Source: Brevibacterium sp. CCUG 69071
GTDB taxonomy: Bacteria > Actinomycetota > Actinomycetes > Actinomycetales > Brevibacteriaceae
DNA: 64,000 nt
Direction: 5' to 3'
NCBI RefSeq assembly: GCF_021023135.1
Contig: NZ_PGFV01000008.1
Span: 1 to 64,000, forward strand
Shown: positions 51,450-59,996 of the stretch, piece by piece
Layout: every line of letters starts with the position of its first letter
Numbering within the stretch: position 1 is the first letter of the stretch
Notes under the pieces: generated by a model
What the model was told of the DNA's origin: nothing
The model's database searches: none
Seen by the model: only the letters and a program-made list of their open reading frames with translations
Made by a program: the position numbers and the translations under genes

Positions 51450-52861
51450 GCTTCGACCACCTGGATGCGGGCACCCCGGAAGACGCTTGGCGTCAGGCCG
51501 GAGTCCTCGACCTGCCCCTGGTGTCAGCAGACATCGTCGCCGGTAAGGGCACCGTCCTCATCCTTGCCGCCCATCCCGACGACGAAGCGCTGGGTGCCGC
51601 AGCCGTCGTGGCCTCGGCCCGCGACCGGGAGACAGATGTCTCCGTCCTACTCTTCACCGCCGGAGAGAAGTCGCATCCGCACTCCTCGACGCATTCGACC
51701 AAGCAGCTCGGGCGGATCCGTCTCCAAGAGTTCGATTCCGCGTTGAGTTTGCTCAACCCGGCGGCGACGAGCCGCTGCCTCGAGTTCCCGGATACCGAAC
51801 TGCCCGTCCACTCCGAGCAGGTGCTCAACGAAGTTCTCGCCGAGATTGCGGCCTCGCGCCGTCCGGTCACCATCGTCGCTCCGTTTCATAACGACGGGCA
51901 TGGCGATCACGACACCCTCGGCAGCGCCGCATTGGAAGCCGGACGGCGCAGCGGATCCCTCGTACTCGAGTATCCGATCTGGTATTGGCATTGGGCCACA
52001 ACCGACGATGCGCGGTGGCGGCAGTGGACGTTTCTGCCCGATCCCGCCGGGCTCGACCGGCACGAGGTCTGCGAGCACTATCGCTCGCAGACGCAACCGC
52101 TCTCGGACCATCCAGGCGACGAGCCGGTGCTCGATGCGGGGCACCTCGACCATCACCAGCGGGGCGGAGACATCCTCGCGGTCACTGACTTCAGAGTAGC
52201 CTCGGCGAGTGGGGACGCGGATGGGGTCGATCGTTCGACGGAGACTGCCCCCAACGATGCCCGGACGGCCGCCGCTGTCTTCGATGCCGTCCATGCCGAC
52301 CGGGACGATCCGTGGTCGGTCACCGACTCTGCATACGAGCGCGCCAAACGCGACATGCTCCTGGGTCATCTGCCGCAGGATCACTACTCCCACGTCCTCG
52401 AGCTCGGGTGTTCGATCGGCGTTCTCAGCCGCAAGCTGGCGGAGCACGCTCGCTGGGTCACTGCGGTCGATGCGAGCCGGAAGGCCTTGGACCGCGCAGG
52501 GCAGCAGGTGCCGGAGGGGTCGGGCATCCGCTTCGTCCACGGCACGATCCCCTTCGAGTGGCCGGCGGGCAGCTTCGACTGCGTCGTGCTCTCGGAGACG
52601 GGATTCTATCTCTCCCGGCATCAGCTGCACCGGACTCTGCAGCGTATCGACGCCTGCACCGCGCCGCGTTTCACCCTGGTCCTCTGTCACCTGCGGGGCG
52701 AGATCGAGGACTGGCCGCTCGACGCAGATGAGGTCCATGACAGCTGCCTGAGCTTCTGGCCGCATCGGCGCATCGAATTCCATCACGATGCCCGGTATCG
52801 CCTCGACATCGTCACGGTCACGAAGACCTCGGAGCCCGACGAATCGATCGGTGACTGGTGA
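51446..52861 (+). CDS. PIG-L deacetylase fused to NodS-like SAM methyltransferase
   Basis: This is a two-domain enzyme of 471 residues. Residues about 35-235 are a PIG-L/LmbE zinc deacetylase, with AHPDDEALG (42-50) and the distal FHNDGHGDHDTLG (about 148-160). Such enzymes remove N-acetyl groups from GlcNAc-linked compounds. Residues about 285-465 are a class I methyltransferase with HVLELGCSIGVLSRKLA (about 316) and AVDASRKAL (about 340). IPFEWPAGSFDCVVLSETGFYL and LVLCHLRGEIEDWPL match NodS-type N-methyltransferases. Deacetylation followed by N-methylation of an amino sugar would be a consistent sequence of steps (inference). It overlaps both neighbours by 4 bp. Confidence 0.87.
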   Translation: MSFDHLDAGTPEDAWRQAGVLDLPLVSADIVAGKGTVLILAAHPDDEALGAAAVVASARDRETDVSVLLFTAGEKSHPHSSTHSTKQLGRIRLQEFDSALSLLNPAATSRCLEFPDTELPVHSEQVLNEVLAEIAASRRPVTIVAPFHNDGHGDHDTLGSAALEAGRRSGSLVLEYPIWYWHWATTDDARWRQWTFLPDPAGLDRHEVCEHYRSQTQPLSDHPGDEPVLDAGHLDHHQRGGDILAVTDFRVASASGDADGVDRSTETAPNDARTAAAVFDAVHADRDDPWSVTDSAYERAKRDMLLGHLPQDHYSHVLELGCSIGVLSRKLAEHARWVTAVDASRKALDRAGQQVPEGSGIRFVHGTIPFEWPAGSFDCVVLSETGFYLSRHQLHRTLQRIDACTAPRFTLVLCHLRGEIEDWPLDADEVHDSCLSFWPHRRIEFHHDARYRLDIVTVTKTSEPDESIGDW

Positions 52862-53607
52862 TCGGGGAGATCGCGGTCATCGTCCCCGCGCGTGACGAAG
52901 AGGACGAAATCATCGGCTGCATTGAGGCCATCCTGGCCTCCTTCGCCCGCCTGGAGGACTGCGCACGCCGCATCCGGCAGAGAGTGATCGTGGTCGCGGA
53001 TGCCTGCACCGATTCCACTGCGGAGGCGGTCGCCGGGTTGGCAGCGGTGCACCCGTCCATCGAGCTGCTCAGCACCACGTTCGCCAATGTCGGCAGGGCT
53101 CGCAATGCCGCCGGTGACCACGTCCTCTCATCGATTGGCAGGCAGGTGCCCTCCGACCAGGTGGCAACTGCTCCGGAGGAAGTCTGGCTGGCGTTCACCG
53201 ATGCCGACAGCAGAGTTCCTGAGCACTGGATCTCTACCCATCTCGAGCACGCCGAGGCGGATGCCGACTGCCTGGTCGGCACCGTTGCCCCGCGGGTCGG
53301 GACCGGGCCCGCGGACCTCCTCGCCCGGTGGCATGACGCGCACGAGCTCCGCGATGACCATCCCTATGTCTTCGGGGCGAATCTGGGTCTGCGCGGATCC
53401 CTCTTCACAAGGATCGGAGGCGTCCCACCGCTGGCCTGCGGTGAGGATGCCGCGATCGTCACTGCGGTGCTCGAGGCCGGCGGTCAGGTACGTCGGACCG
53501 ATGCCGGTCGAGTGCTCACCTCGGCGAGGCTGACCAGCCGCACGACGCGCGGTTTCAGCGCCTACCTGCAGAGACTGGTGGAGCCCACCGACGCCGGCAT
53601 CGGCTGA
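52858..53607 (+). CDS. Family 2 glycosyltransferase
   Basis: This 249-residue GT-A fold protein starts IGEIAVIVPARDEEDEIIGC. VADACTDSTAE follows near 43-53, and the metal-binding DxD is in AFTDADSRVPEHW near 110-122. GEDAAIVTAVLEAGG near 193-207 is the acceptor-side region. It has no membrane segments, so it acts in the cytoplasm. The GTG start overlaps the PIG-L/methyltransferase stop. With its two partners it forms a tightly coupled operon, probably for a small glycosylated metabolite or glycolipid. Confidence 0.88.
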   Translation: MIGEIAVIVPARDEEDEIIGCIEAILASFARLEDCARRIRQRVIVVADACTDSTAEAVAGLAAVHPSIELLSTTFANVGRARNAAGDHVLSSIGRQVPSDQVATAPEEVWLAFTDADSRVPEHWISTHLEHAEADADCLVGTVAPRVGTGPADLLARWHDAHELRDDHPYVFGANLGLRGSLFTRIGGVPPLACGEDAAIVTAVLEAGGQVRRTDAGRVLTSARLTSRTTRGFSAYLQRLVEPTDAGIG

Positions 53608-53667
53608 CGCTGGGCCGATGCCGTCGCCGGCCCACAGTGAGACGACTCCAGCACCGGCCCCGCAGGC

Positions 53668-54744
53668 CTACTTGTAGGCCCGCTGGTACTGCGCCGGGGT
53701 GTAGTCGATCTCGTGACGAAGGGCCGCTGCAGCGCGGATGGCGAAGTTCGGATCGCGCAGGGATTCGCGGCCTAGGAGAACGACATCGGCCTGGCCCGTC
53801 GCCAGGATGTGCTCGGCTTGGAAGGGCTCGGTGATCAGCCCGACGGCGGCGGTCGGAATGTCGGCGCGCTCGCGGATTCCGGCGGAGAAATTCGTCTGGT
53901 AGCCAGGACCGACCGGGATCTGAGCCAGAACGTTGCCGCCGGTGGAGACGTCGACGAGGTCGACGCCATGGGCCTTCAGCCATACGGACAGTTCCGCCGT
54001 CTCGGACAGACTCAGACCATCGTCCGTCCAGTCCGTTGCGGAGAGCCGCACGAGCACGGGCACGCTCTCACCGACCTCGGCGCGAGTGGCATCGACGACC
54101 TCAAGGAGGAAGCGTGACCGGTTCTCCAGGGTGCCTCCGTAGGCGTCGGTGCGGGTGTTGCTCAGAGGCGAGAGGAATTCGTGGAGTAGATAGCCGTGTG
54201 CGGCGTGGATCTCCACGAAGTCGAACCCGGCCTGGATCGACCTGCGCGTCGAGGCGGCGAAGGCGGCCACGATCTCGGCGATCTCCGCTTCGGTGAGCTC
54301 ACGCGGAGCTTCCAGCCCGGGGAAGGCCTGTGCTGAGGGAGCCACGGTCCGCCAACCGCCCTCACCTTCTGGCAGGCTGCCCTCGTGCTCGGTGCCCCAT
54401 TCGGGATAGGTCGAGGCCTTGCGGCCGGCATGGGCGAGCTGGATTCCTGCCGCAGCCCCCTGGGAGTGCATGAAATCGACGACCGGAATGAGAGCGTCGC
54501 GCTGTTCGTCATTCCACAGGCCGAGGTCCTGGGCGGAGATACGAGCCTCCGGCGTGACACCGGTGGCTTCGACGATGATCGCACCGGCGCCGCCTCTGGC
54601 GAGCCCACCGTAGTGGACGACGTGCCATGGGGTCGCCGTACCGTCCTGGTGTTCGGCCGAATACTGGCACATCGGCGGCACCCAGATCCGGTTGCGGAAT
54701 GTCACGCCTCGCAGGGTGAGCGGCTCGAACAGCAAATGGGACAT
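53668..54744 (-). CDS. NADH:flavin oxidoreductase, Old Yellow Enzyme (YqjM type)
   Basis: This FMN ene-reductase of 358 residues is an (alpha/beta)8 barrel beginning LFEPLTLRGVTFRNRIWVPPMCQYS (read in parts), where the YqjM-type Cys occurs in PPMCQYS (about 25). The substrate pair is in IQLAHAGRKAS near 105, the active region DFVEIHAAHGYLLHEFLSPLSNTR (in two parts) is near 170-190, and phosphate binding is near VGLITEPFQAEHI. These reduce activated C=C bonds and relieve electrophile stress. The ATG 54744 has GAGGGG as SD. It is divergent from an ArsR regulator. Confidence 0.93.
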   Translation of the reverse strand: MSHLLFEPLTLRGVTFRNRIWVPPMCQYSAEHQDGTATPWHVVHYGGLARGGAGAIIVEATGVTPEARISAQDLGLWNDEQRDALIPVVDFMHSQGAAAGIQLAHAGRKASTYPEWGTEHEGSLPEGEGGWRTVAPSAQAFPGLEAPRELTEAEIAEIVAAFAASTRRSIQAGFDFVEIHAAHGYLLHEFLSPLSNTRTDAYGGTLENRSRFLLEVVDATRAEVGESVPVLVRLSATDWTDDGLSLSETAELSVWLKAHGVDLVDVSTGGNVLAQIPVGPGYQTNFSAGIRERADIPTAAVGLITEPFQAEHILATGQADVVLLGRESLRDPNFAIRAAAALRHEIDYTPAQYQRAYK

Positions 54745-54800
54745 AAGACCCCTCGGTCGTCGGTGGTGGTCTCGAGCCGCACATGGCTGACCCGATCCCA

Positions 54801-54856
54801 AGTACGGGTATTCTCGTACTTCGATATTTACCGTACTACCAAAAGCCCCGTATAAT
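54801..54856 (+). promoter_or_regulatory. Divergent promoter and operator of the arsR/OYE pair
   Basis: TTTACC (54827-54832), 18 bp, TATAAT (54851-54856) form a good promoter for the regulator. AGTACG-N8-CGTACT (54801-54820) is a perfect inverted repeat upstream of both genes, and further GTAC half-sites follow at 54817 and 54833. Confidence 0.6.
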
Positions 54857-54893
54857 CAAAAGTCCGTGAACGCGCATGACGAAGGGGTGAACG

Positions 54894-55238
54894 ATGCGGA
54901 CTCTCAAGCATCCTGAGCGAGCGGACATGCGGCTCGACACCGTGCTCGCCGCGCTTGCCGACCCGATTCGTCGGCATATCGCCTGCCGCCTGAATGAGAA
55001 CCACCACGACCATGCCTGCGTGACATTCGAGCTTCCGGTATCCAAGTCGACGGCGACCTATCACTTTCGGACGCTGCGCGAGGCCGGCGTCATCCGCCAG
55101 GAGTATCAGGGCACGTCGATCATGAACTCACTGCGCAAGGAGGATCTCGACGCTCGCTTCCCGGGACTCCTCGATGCCGTTTTCGCCGCCCAACGCATCG
55201 AGGGCGGGACGGCCGTGAATACCCCGGCCGCGGGTTAG
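54894..55238 (+). CDS. ArsR family regulator
   Basis: The 114-residue winged helix has a DNA-binding helix in FELPVSKSTATYHFRTLREAGVI (about 45-67, in two parts) and the C-terminal RKEDLDARFPGLLDAVF. This group regulates OYE-like or MFS genes in related bacteria. The second copy of the group is at 35995-36306, with the same ending RREDIDARFPGLLESV. The metal-binding Cys pair of arsenic sensors is absent. It is divergent from the ene-reductase. Confidence 0.88.
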   Translation: MRTLKHPERADMRLDTVLAALADPIRRHIACRLNENHHDHACVTFELPVSKSTATYHFRTLREAGVIRQEYQGTSIMNSLRKEDLDARFPGLLDAVFAAQRIEGGTAVNTPAAG

Positions 55239-55245
55239 ACAAAAG

Positions 55246-55282
55246 CGCCGCCGACGCCTTGGCAGTCAAGGCATCGGCGGCG
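55246..55282. terminator. Bidirectional terminator after arsR
   Basis: CGCCGCCGA (55246-55254) pairs with TCGGCGGCG (55274-55282), continued by GCCTT/AAGGC after one mismatch. It lies between the convergent arsR and DUF3151 genes. Confidence 0.8.
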
Positions 55283-55325
55283 AACAAGCTCCCGGATTCG
55301 TAAGCGCGGGCGGTGGGCGGCGGCT

Positions 55326-55787
55326 CTACTCCCCCGCGCCGATCGCGTCGAGCGCGACCGGATCGGAGGACCGCAGGAAGTCTTCGATGCGTGCGGCCTC
55401 TTCGCCTTCTCCTATCGCCCCAGAAGCCCGACCGAGGGCATAGAGGGCGCGGAGGAATCCGCGGTTGGTCTCGTGCGACCACGGGATCGGTCCGGCGCCG
55501 CGCCATCCGGCGGCGCGCAGGGCGTCGAGTCCGCGGTGGTAGCCGACGCGAGCATAGGCGTAGGAGTCGACGAGGCGGCCCTCCTGGTGCGCCTCATTCG
55601 CGAGGATCGCCCAGGCCAGGGAGGAGGCCGGCAGCGCGGCGGCGACGTCGAGTGCTTCCTCGCCCGCATCGAGGCGAGTCTTCGCCTCGACATCCGGGTG
55701 GTCGTCCGGCAGGTAGGTCGGTTGCGGGCCGAGCTGTCCGGCGTCGAGGTTGCCGATGTGCGATGGGTTGCCGATGGGCTGTGTCAT
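55326..55787 (-). CDS. DUF3151 family protein
   Basis: The 153-residue cytoplasmic protein is recognisable by the conserved actinobacterial pattern: SSLAWAILANEA, YAYARVGYHRGLDALRAAGW, then GAGPIPWSHETNRGFLRAL and a closing SSDPVALD. The family has no assigned function. It is found across actinobacteria as a single-copy gene. In this window it lies next to the GDPD-like and glycosyltransferase genes, 43 bp downstream of the former on the same strand. Confidence 0.88.
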   Translation of the reverse strand: MTQPIGNPSHIGNLDAGQLGPQPTYLPDDHPDVEAKTRLDAGEEALDVAAALPASSLAWAILANEAHQEGRLVDSYAYARVGYHRGLDALRAAGWRGAGPIPWSHETNRGFLRALYALGRASGAIGEGEEAARIEDFLRSSDPVALDAIGAGE

Positions 55788-55830
55788 GGCGTCTCCTTCT
55801 CTGTTTGTCTGGTCAGTCCGACGTGTCTGG

Positions 55831-56778
55831 TCAGTCCGTCTTCACGTCGGAGGGCTGAATGCTGTACGGGTTGGTGCTCAGGGCACCGAAGACGTCCTCC
55901 TTGGCCAGTTGGCCGAGCTGCTTCTCGTCCTTGACTCCGATGGCCCAGACCTTGAGCCCCGAATCGGTCCAGGCGCTCACGTCGTCCGCGGCAACGGCGA
56001 CCATGCCGTAGCCCTGCGACTGCAGGTCCTCGGCTGAGGTGCTCGTGTAATCACCGGTGAACATGACCGCGATGCCGGCCTGGACGGCGGCCTTGGCCAC
56101 CTCGGGATCCTCGGTCCGCACGATCGTCGCTTCCTCGGCCTTCGCCTCGATGATGGTGTCCACCGCGGGGCGGGCCACCTCGGCGGAATCGATGGCGGGC
56201 ATGAGGACAGTGTCCCCGCCGAGATCATCGACGAGCTGATCCCAGGTGATCGGATCGCCCGGAGAAGTGTCCTTGCGCGGCGGATTGATCGTCTGGTCGA
56301 GGAAAGTAGAGCGGTCCAGGGAGGCGAGGTCGTCATCGAGGCCCATGGCCTTCTTCGCGCCTTCGGGATCGGCGGCGATGATCGTTCCGTCGCTCAGTGC
56401 GGTCAGCGTCGGTGCCGGCAGGTAGCCGAACTTCACGTTCTCGGTAAAGGCGAGCTTCGAGTTCGCGGGGTAGACCTCGGAACCTCCGTCGAGGGCGGCG
56501 ACGGCGGGCCGCTCGAGCGAGTCGACGGTGAGCTGGTCTTTGCTGCCGAAGATATTGAAGGCAAGCACGGCGAGGATGGCGATGACGACGATACCGCCGG
56601 CCCACAGGGGTGCGTTGAATTTCTTCGGCTCGGGGCGCTCGGGCATGGGGATCCGCTCGTTGTCGAGCGGTTCCGGCTGTTCCGGCGAGGGCTGATTCGG
56701 CGAGGATTGTGCAGGCGTCTCCGCCCGTTGCGTCCTGTCGTTCCGATTGCCCGGGTTCCTGCGCTTCTTCGCGCTCAT
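55831..56778 (-). CDS. Membrane-anchored degenerate GDPD-like protein
   Basis: This 315-residue protein has a cytoplasmic Pro/Glu/Gln-rich N-terminus (about 1-55), one membrane helix (about 57-77) and an extracytoplasmic domain. The domain begins like a glycerophosphodiester phosphodiesterase barrel (ALDGGSEVYPANSKLAFTENV, then TALSDGTIIAADPEGA). The catalytic HRG of GDPD, expected where ALDGG stands, is absent. The later HxD is replaced by AAD as well, so it is probably inactive as a phosphodiesterase and may bind ligands. The start ATG overlaps the upstream glycosyltransferase stop by 4 bp. The SD is AAGGA. Confidence 0.7.
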   Translation of the reverse strand: MSAKKRRNPGNRNDRTQRAETPAQSSPNQPSPEQPEPLDNERIPMPERPEPKKFNAPLWAGGIVVIAILAVLAFNIFGSKDQLTVDSLERPAVAALDGGSEVYPANSKLAFTENVKFGYLPAPTLTALSDGTIIAADPEGAKKAMGLDDDLASLDRSTFLDQTINPPRKDTSPGDPITWDQLVDDLGGDTVLMPAIDSAEVARPAVDTIIEAKAEEATIVRTEDPEVAKAAVQAGIAVMFTGDYTSTSAEDLQSQGYGMVAVAADDVSAWTDSGLKVWAIGVKDEKQLGQLAKEDVFGALSTNPYSIQPSDVKTD

Positions 56779-57854
56779 CGACTGCCGTCCTTCGTCGCTC
56801 CGGCGCCGGTGACCAGGCCCTTGAGGAAGCCGGCGCCCCAGCTGAGGTGCATGGTGGGCAGGATGATGCCGAACCAGAAGCGTTCGCGTCGCCCGCAGTC
56901 CTTGGCCGCCGAAGCGGTCGCGAGGATGCCGGCGATGTAGCCGAAGCTCGGGACGTGGATGAGGGAGGTGAAGCGGCGGAGGAACTTCGGCCAGGTCTTC
57001 GTCGTTCCGCTCAGCTGCAGCAGCGTTTCGATGACGGCCGCGGACATGCCCAGCACGAGCAGCGGTGGGGCGAAGTAGCGCAGGGAGTTCTTCGAACCGT
57101 AGCGGCGGATGAGTTCGGCTCGCCAGATTCCGGTGGCCCAGAACTGCTGGGAGATCTTCGACCACGAGGCGCGCGGCCAGTAGGTGACCTCCATGTCGGG
57201 GTTGAACCAGATCCGTCCGCCCGCGGTGCGGATGCGCAGGTTGAGTTCCCAGTCCTGACCGCGTTTGATGCCTTCATCGAACCCGCCGAGGTGGTCGAAG
57301 ACTTCGCGTCGGTAGACGCCGAGGTAGGCAGACTCGGCTTCTCCGGCTTCGTCGCCGGAGTGATAGGCGGGACCGCCCAGGCCGACGGGCGACATGTAGG
57401 CCCGGGCAACGGCCTTCTGGAACGAGGTCCGGCCGCGGGCGAGCATGAGCCCGCCGCAGTTGGCCGCCTTGGTCTCTCGGAGGGTGTCGATGGCCTGACG
57501 GGTGTATTCGGCGCCCAGTCCCGAGTGGGCGTCGACGCGGATGATCACCGGGTGGTGGGTGGCGGCGATCGCGAGGTTGAGTCCGATCGGAGTGGCTGCT
57601 TCCGGGTTGTCCACGGTCTGGATCCGCGGATCCTTCGCTGCCATGTCGGCGATGATGCGGTTCGTGTCGTCCGTCGAAGGCCCGAGCGCGAGGACGACTT
57701 CCTTGTCCCCGTCGCAGTCCTGAGCGAGGATCGTCGTGATCGCGTGGACGATGTGCTCGGCTTCGTTGAGCACCGGCATGATGTAGGAGACGCCGGGCAT
57801 CTCCTGCAGGGGCGGCAGGCCCTCGGGGGTCAGGATTTCGAGAACGTTCGACAC
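56775..57854 (-). CDS. Family 2 glycosyltransferase, membrane-associated
   Basis: The 359-residue protein has a GT-A domain (about 15-230) with SYIMPVLNEAEHIVHAI at the start, the metal site in VIIRVDAHSGLGAEYTR, and the acceptor motif GQDWELNLRIR near 225. Hydrophobic helices near 275-300 and 305-350 anchor it to the membrane. It resembles ExoA-like succinoglycan glycosyltransferases. It starts at GTG 57854 with GGAAAG 9 nt upstream; no ATG gives a fitting N-terminus. It is coupled to the GDPD-like gene, so the two products may act on one surface polymer or lipid. Confidence 0.83.
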   Translation of the reverse strand: MSNVLEILTPEGLPPLQEMPGVSYIMPVLNEAEHIVHAITTILAQDCDGDKEVVLALGPSTDDTNRIIADMAAKDPRIQTVDNPEAATPIGLNLAIAATHHPVIIRVDAHSGLGAEYTRQAIDTLRETKAANCGGLMLARGRTSFQKAVARAYMSPVGLGGPAYHSGDEAGEAESAYLGVYRREVFDHLGGFDEGIKRGQDWELNLRIRTAGGRIWFNPDMEVTYWPRASWSKISQQFWATGIWRAELIRRYGSKNSLRYFAPPLLVLGMSAAVIETLLQLSGTTKTWPKFLRRFTSLIHVPSFGYIAGILATASAAKDCGRRERFWFGIILPTMHLSWGAGFLKGLVTGAGATKDGSR

Positions 57855-58033
57855 GCCATCAATCTTTCCATACGCGCGCGAGCTCGGTCTTGAGGGGGCG
57901 CACAGGTGAGAAGACCACGCACGTGAAGCCTTCCACCTGCCAGTTATTGAAAAGTTGAGCCGCGGTGGCCCGTACCCAAATGCTAGAGTAAATAAAATAA
58001 ATAACGTTTTGGTCGGGGAGTCAAGGAGGAGCA

Positions 58034-59224
58034 ATGGCCCAAGGAGCGGAAAGTGGACCGAGCCCGTTCACTCCAGGCTACAGTAAGCCCCCTCTAGTCT
58101 TCGGGGGCCACGAAAATGAGCTTCATGAGATCACCGCCGTATTCGAAACTCTAGATTTCGGTGAGAATGATTCCTTGCTGATCTCCGGTCTACGTGGTTC
58201 CGGTAAGACATCGATGCTTTCACGACTCCAGGATGCGGCTCGGCGGTCAGGCTGGATCGTACTCTCGGACGATGCCAGCAAGGGTCTCATGACACGGATC
58301 ACCGAGTCATCAATTCCTCGTGAGATAAACCGCCTGACTCCTGCAACTCGAATGAGATTAAGCAGCGTCGGACTATGGAACTTCTCGGCATCCTTCGAAT
58401 TTGTCGATCGAAGTCGGGCAGTGAAGCCACTACTTCGCGACGACCTCATTGCCCTATCGTCCGCCTTGGGCGGAGACGCAGGCATCCTCATCACCGTCGA
58501 TGAAGTCTCATCCGGAAAAGTCCGCCTCCGAGAGCTATCCCGATTCGCTCTCGAAATCGCACACGCGAAAGAGGAAGGCGCGAATATCATGATCGCCTTC
58601 GCCGGAATCAAGGTGGATCTAGATGAATTGGTGAAGAACGATCACACGACTTTCATCCGTCGCTCCCGCGACCTCGACTTCCGCCGACTCACTCCCCGCG
58701 AGACGGCTCATGTACTCGAAGAAACTGCCCGCATCGCGGGCCGTTCGATTGAGTTTGACGCACTACAGCTCCTGATACGAGTAGCGCAGGGGTACCCATA
58801 TTTGATCCAGCTCGCGGGAGACTATGCATGGAGAAATTCACCGGACTCGCCGGCCATTTCACTCGCTGATGCACAAGTTGCGCACGATAAGGCAATCAAA
58901 TCCGTCCAGAAACGTGTAATCAGCAGAGTGTACGAGGATCTGTCCGAACGCGATAGAGACTTCGTCAACGCAATGGCCCTCGATGAAGGCGGCCGTAGCA
59001 AGATGTCAGATATAGCTGACCGCATGGGTACCTACGGTCAGTATGTGCAGATCTACAAGAACAGACTCATCGACAGCGGTTACGTTCAGCCTGATGGACG
59101 AGGATACGTCGCCTTCTCCCTTCCCTATCTGGGGGATTACATCAGATCAATGGACCCCCAGGGGCCAGACGGCGACGAATTTCGCGACGGCTGGAGTGCC
59201 TTCCCTCCGCCACCCAGCACGTAG
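58034..59224 (+). CDS. Orphan P-loop ATPase with C-terminal winged helix
   Basis: The 396-residue protein has a P-loop ATPase domain, with Walker A LLISGLRGSGKTSML (about 48-62), Walker B ILITVDEVSSG (about 155-165), and a C-terminal helical/winged-helix region (about 290-370) ending YVAFSLPYLGDYIRS. It is close to the AAA_16/STAND style with the order found in ORC-like and plasmid or island-borne ATPases. The function is unknown. The base composition is lower in GC and the codons less GC3-biased than in the neighbours, which suggests acquisition. The SD is AAGGAGGAG. A run of A/T (57975-58010) precedes it. No partner gene flanks it in the same direction. Confidence 0.7.
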   Translation: MAQGAESGPSPFTPGYSKPPLVFGGHENELHEITAVFETLDFGENDSLLISGLRGSGKTSMLSRLQDAARRSGWIVLSDDASKGLMTRITESSIPREINRLTPATRMRLSSVGLWNFSASFEFVDRSRAVKPLLRDDLIALSSALGGDAGILITVDEVSSGKVRLRELSRFALEIAHAKEEGANIMIAFAGIKVDLDELVKNDHTTFIRRSRDLDFRRLTPRETAHVLEETARIAGRSIEFDALQLLIRVAQGYPYLIQLAGDYAWRNSPDSPAISLADAQVAHDKAIKSVQKRVISRVYEDLSERDRDFVNAMALDEGGRSKMSDIADRMGTYGQYVQIYKNRLIDSGYVQPDGRGYVAFSLPYLGDYIRSMDPQGPDGDEFRDGWSAFPPPPST

Positions 59225-59400
59225 AATATCGCGGCGCTCACGACGTGAGTCTTGCCGAGAATGGCGATGAGTCAGCTGGCAATCCTCGCATTCCAAGCGA
59301 AATGCCTCCGGCTTTCAACGAGCGCCAACCCGCACGGTCAGCTCTGCACTACCCATCCCTGGACAGATGAACATCAGAGATTCCATGTCGACTAGGAGTT

Positions 59401-59434
59401 TATTTTAGTTGTGTGCAATTAAATTGTGTGCAAT
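59401..59434 (+). promoter_or_regulatory. OhrR operator
   Basis: TTGTGTGCAAT is repeated at 59409-59419 and 59424-59434. The joint between the copies, TGCAATTAAATTGTG, resembles the TACAATTAAATTGTA OhrR box of other bacteria, with CAATT-A-AATTG as a perfect palindrome. It ends 4 bp before the ohrR start codon. TATTTT at 59401-59406 could be the -10. Confidence 0.75.
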
Positions 59435-59438
59435 CATT

Positions 59439-59915
59439 ATGGACATGAACCCGCTCGAACTGGACCGGCAGCTGTGCTTCGCACTGTACTCGGCCTCGCG
59501 TGCCATGACCGCGACGTACCGAGGCCTGCTGAAACAGCTCGGCATCACGTATCCGCAGTACCTGGTGATGCTCGTCTTGTGGGAACAGAACCGGGAAGCG
59601 GAGGGCATCACGGTCAAGGACCTCGGTACGCGTCTGCAGCTCGATTCGGGAACGCTCTCCCCTCTGCTCTCCCGCCTCGAGACTCTCGGCTATGTGAGCA
59701 GAGAACGCTCCGCCGAGGACTCCCGTCAGGTCTTTGTCCGAACCACGGCCGAGGGTATCGCCGCTCGCGCCCATGCCGAATGCGTCCCACAGGAACTCGG
59801 TGAACTCATGCAGATCGACCCCGGCGACCTCGCCGAACTCGTCGACACCCTCCACTCGCTCACCGACCGACTCCGCGGCACCGACGAAGCCACCGCGGCC
59901 GCCACCGGGACCTGA
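59439..59915 (+). CDS. ohrR: Organic hydroperoxide regulator OhrR
   Basis: This 158-residue MarR-type repressor releases DNA when its N-terminal cysteine is oxidised by organic peroxides. The sensing Cys13 sits in the expected [16 protein letters not shown], and [12 protein letters not shown] supplies the tyrosines that hold it reduced. The recognition helix and wing are in [35 protein letters not shown] (about 75-108, in parts). Its likely operator is at 59401-59434. ohr lies 82 bp downstream in the same direction. Confidence 0.93.
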   Translation: MDMNPLELDRQLCFALYSASRAMTATYRGLLKQLGITYPQYLVMLVLWEQNREAEGITVKDLGTRLQLDSGTLSPLLSRLETLGYVSRERSAEDSRQVFVRTTAEGIAARAHAECVPQELGELMQIDPGDLAELVDTLHSLTDRLRGTDEATAAATGT

Positions 59916-59996
59916 CCGAGTCGAGCACCACAGAACGACATCCTGACCACACAGACTCTCAACTGACCACAGGCACCACCGATGAAAGGACACATT

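Noticed and set aside
56779..57165. Upstream open extension of the GDPD-like frame
   Set aside because: It overlaps the glycosyltransferase in another frame; ATG 56778 has an SD and a 4-bp coupling overlap.
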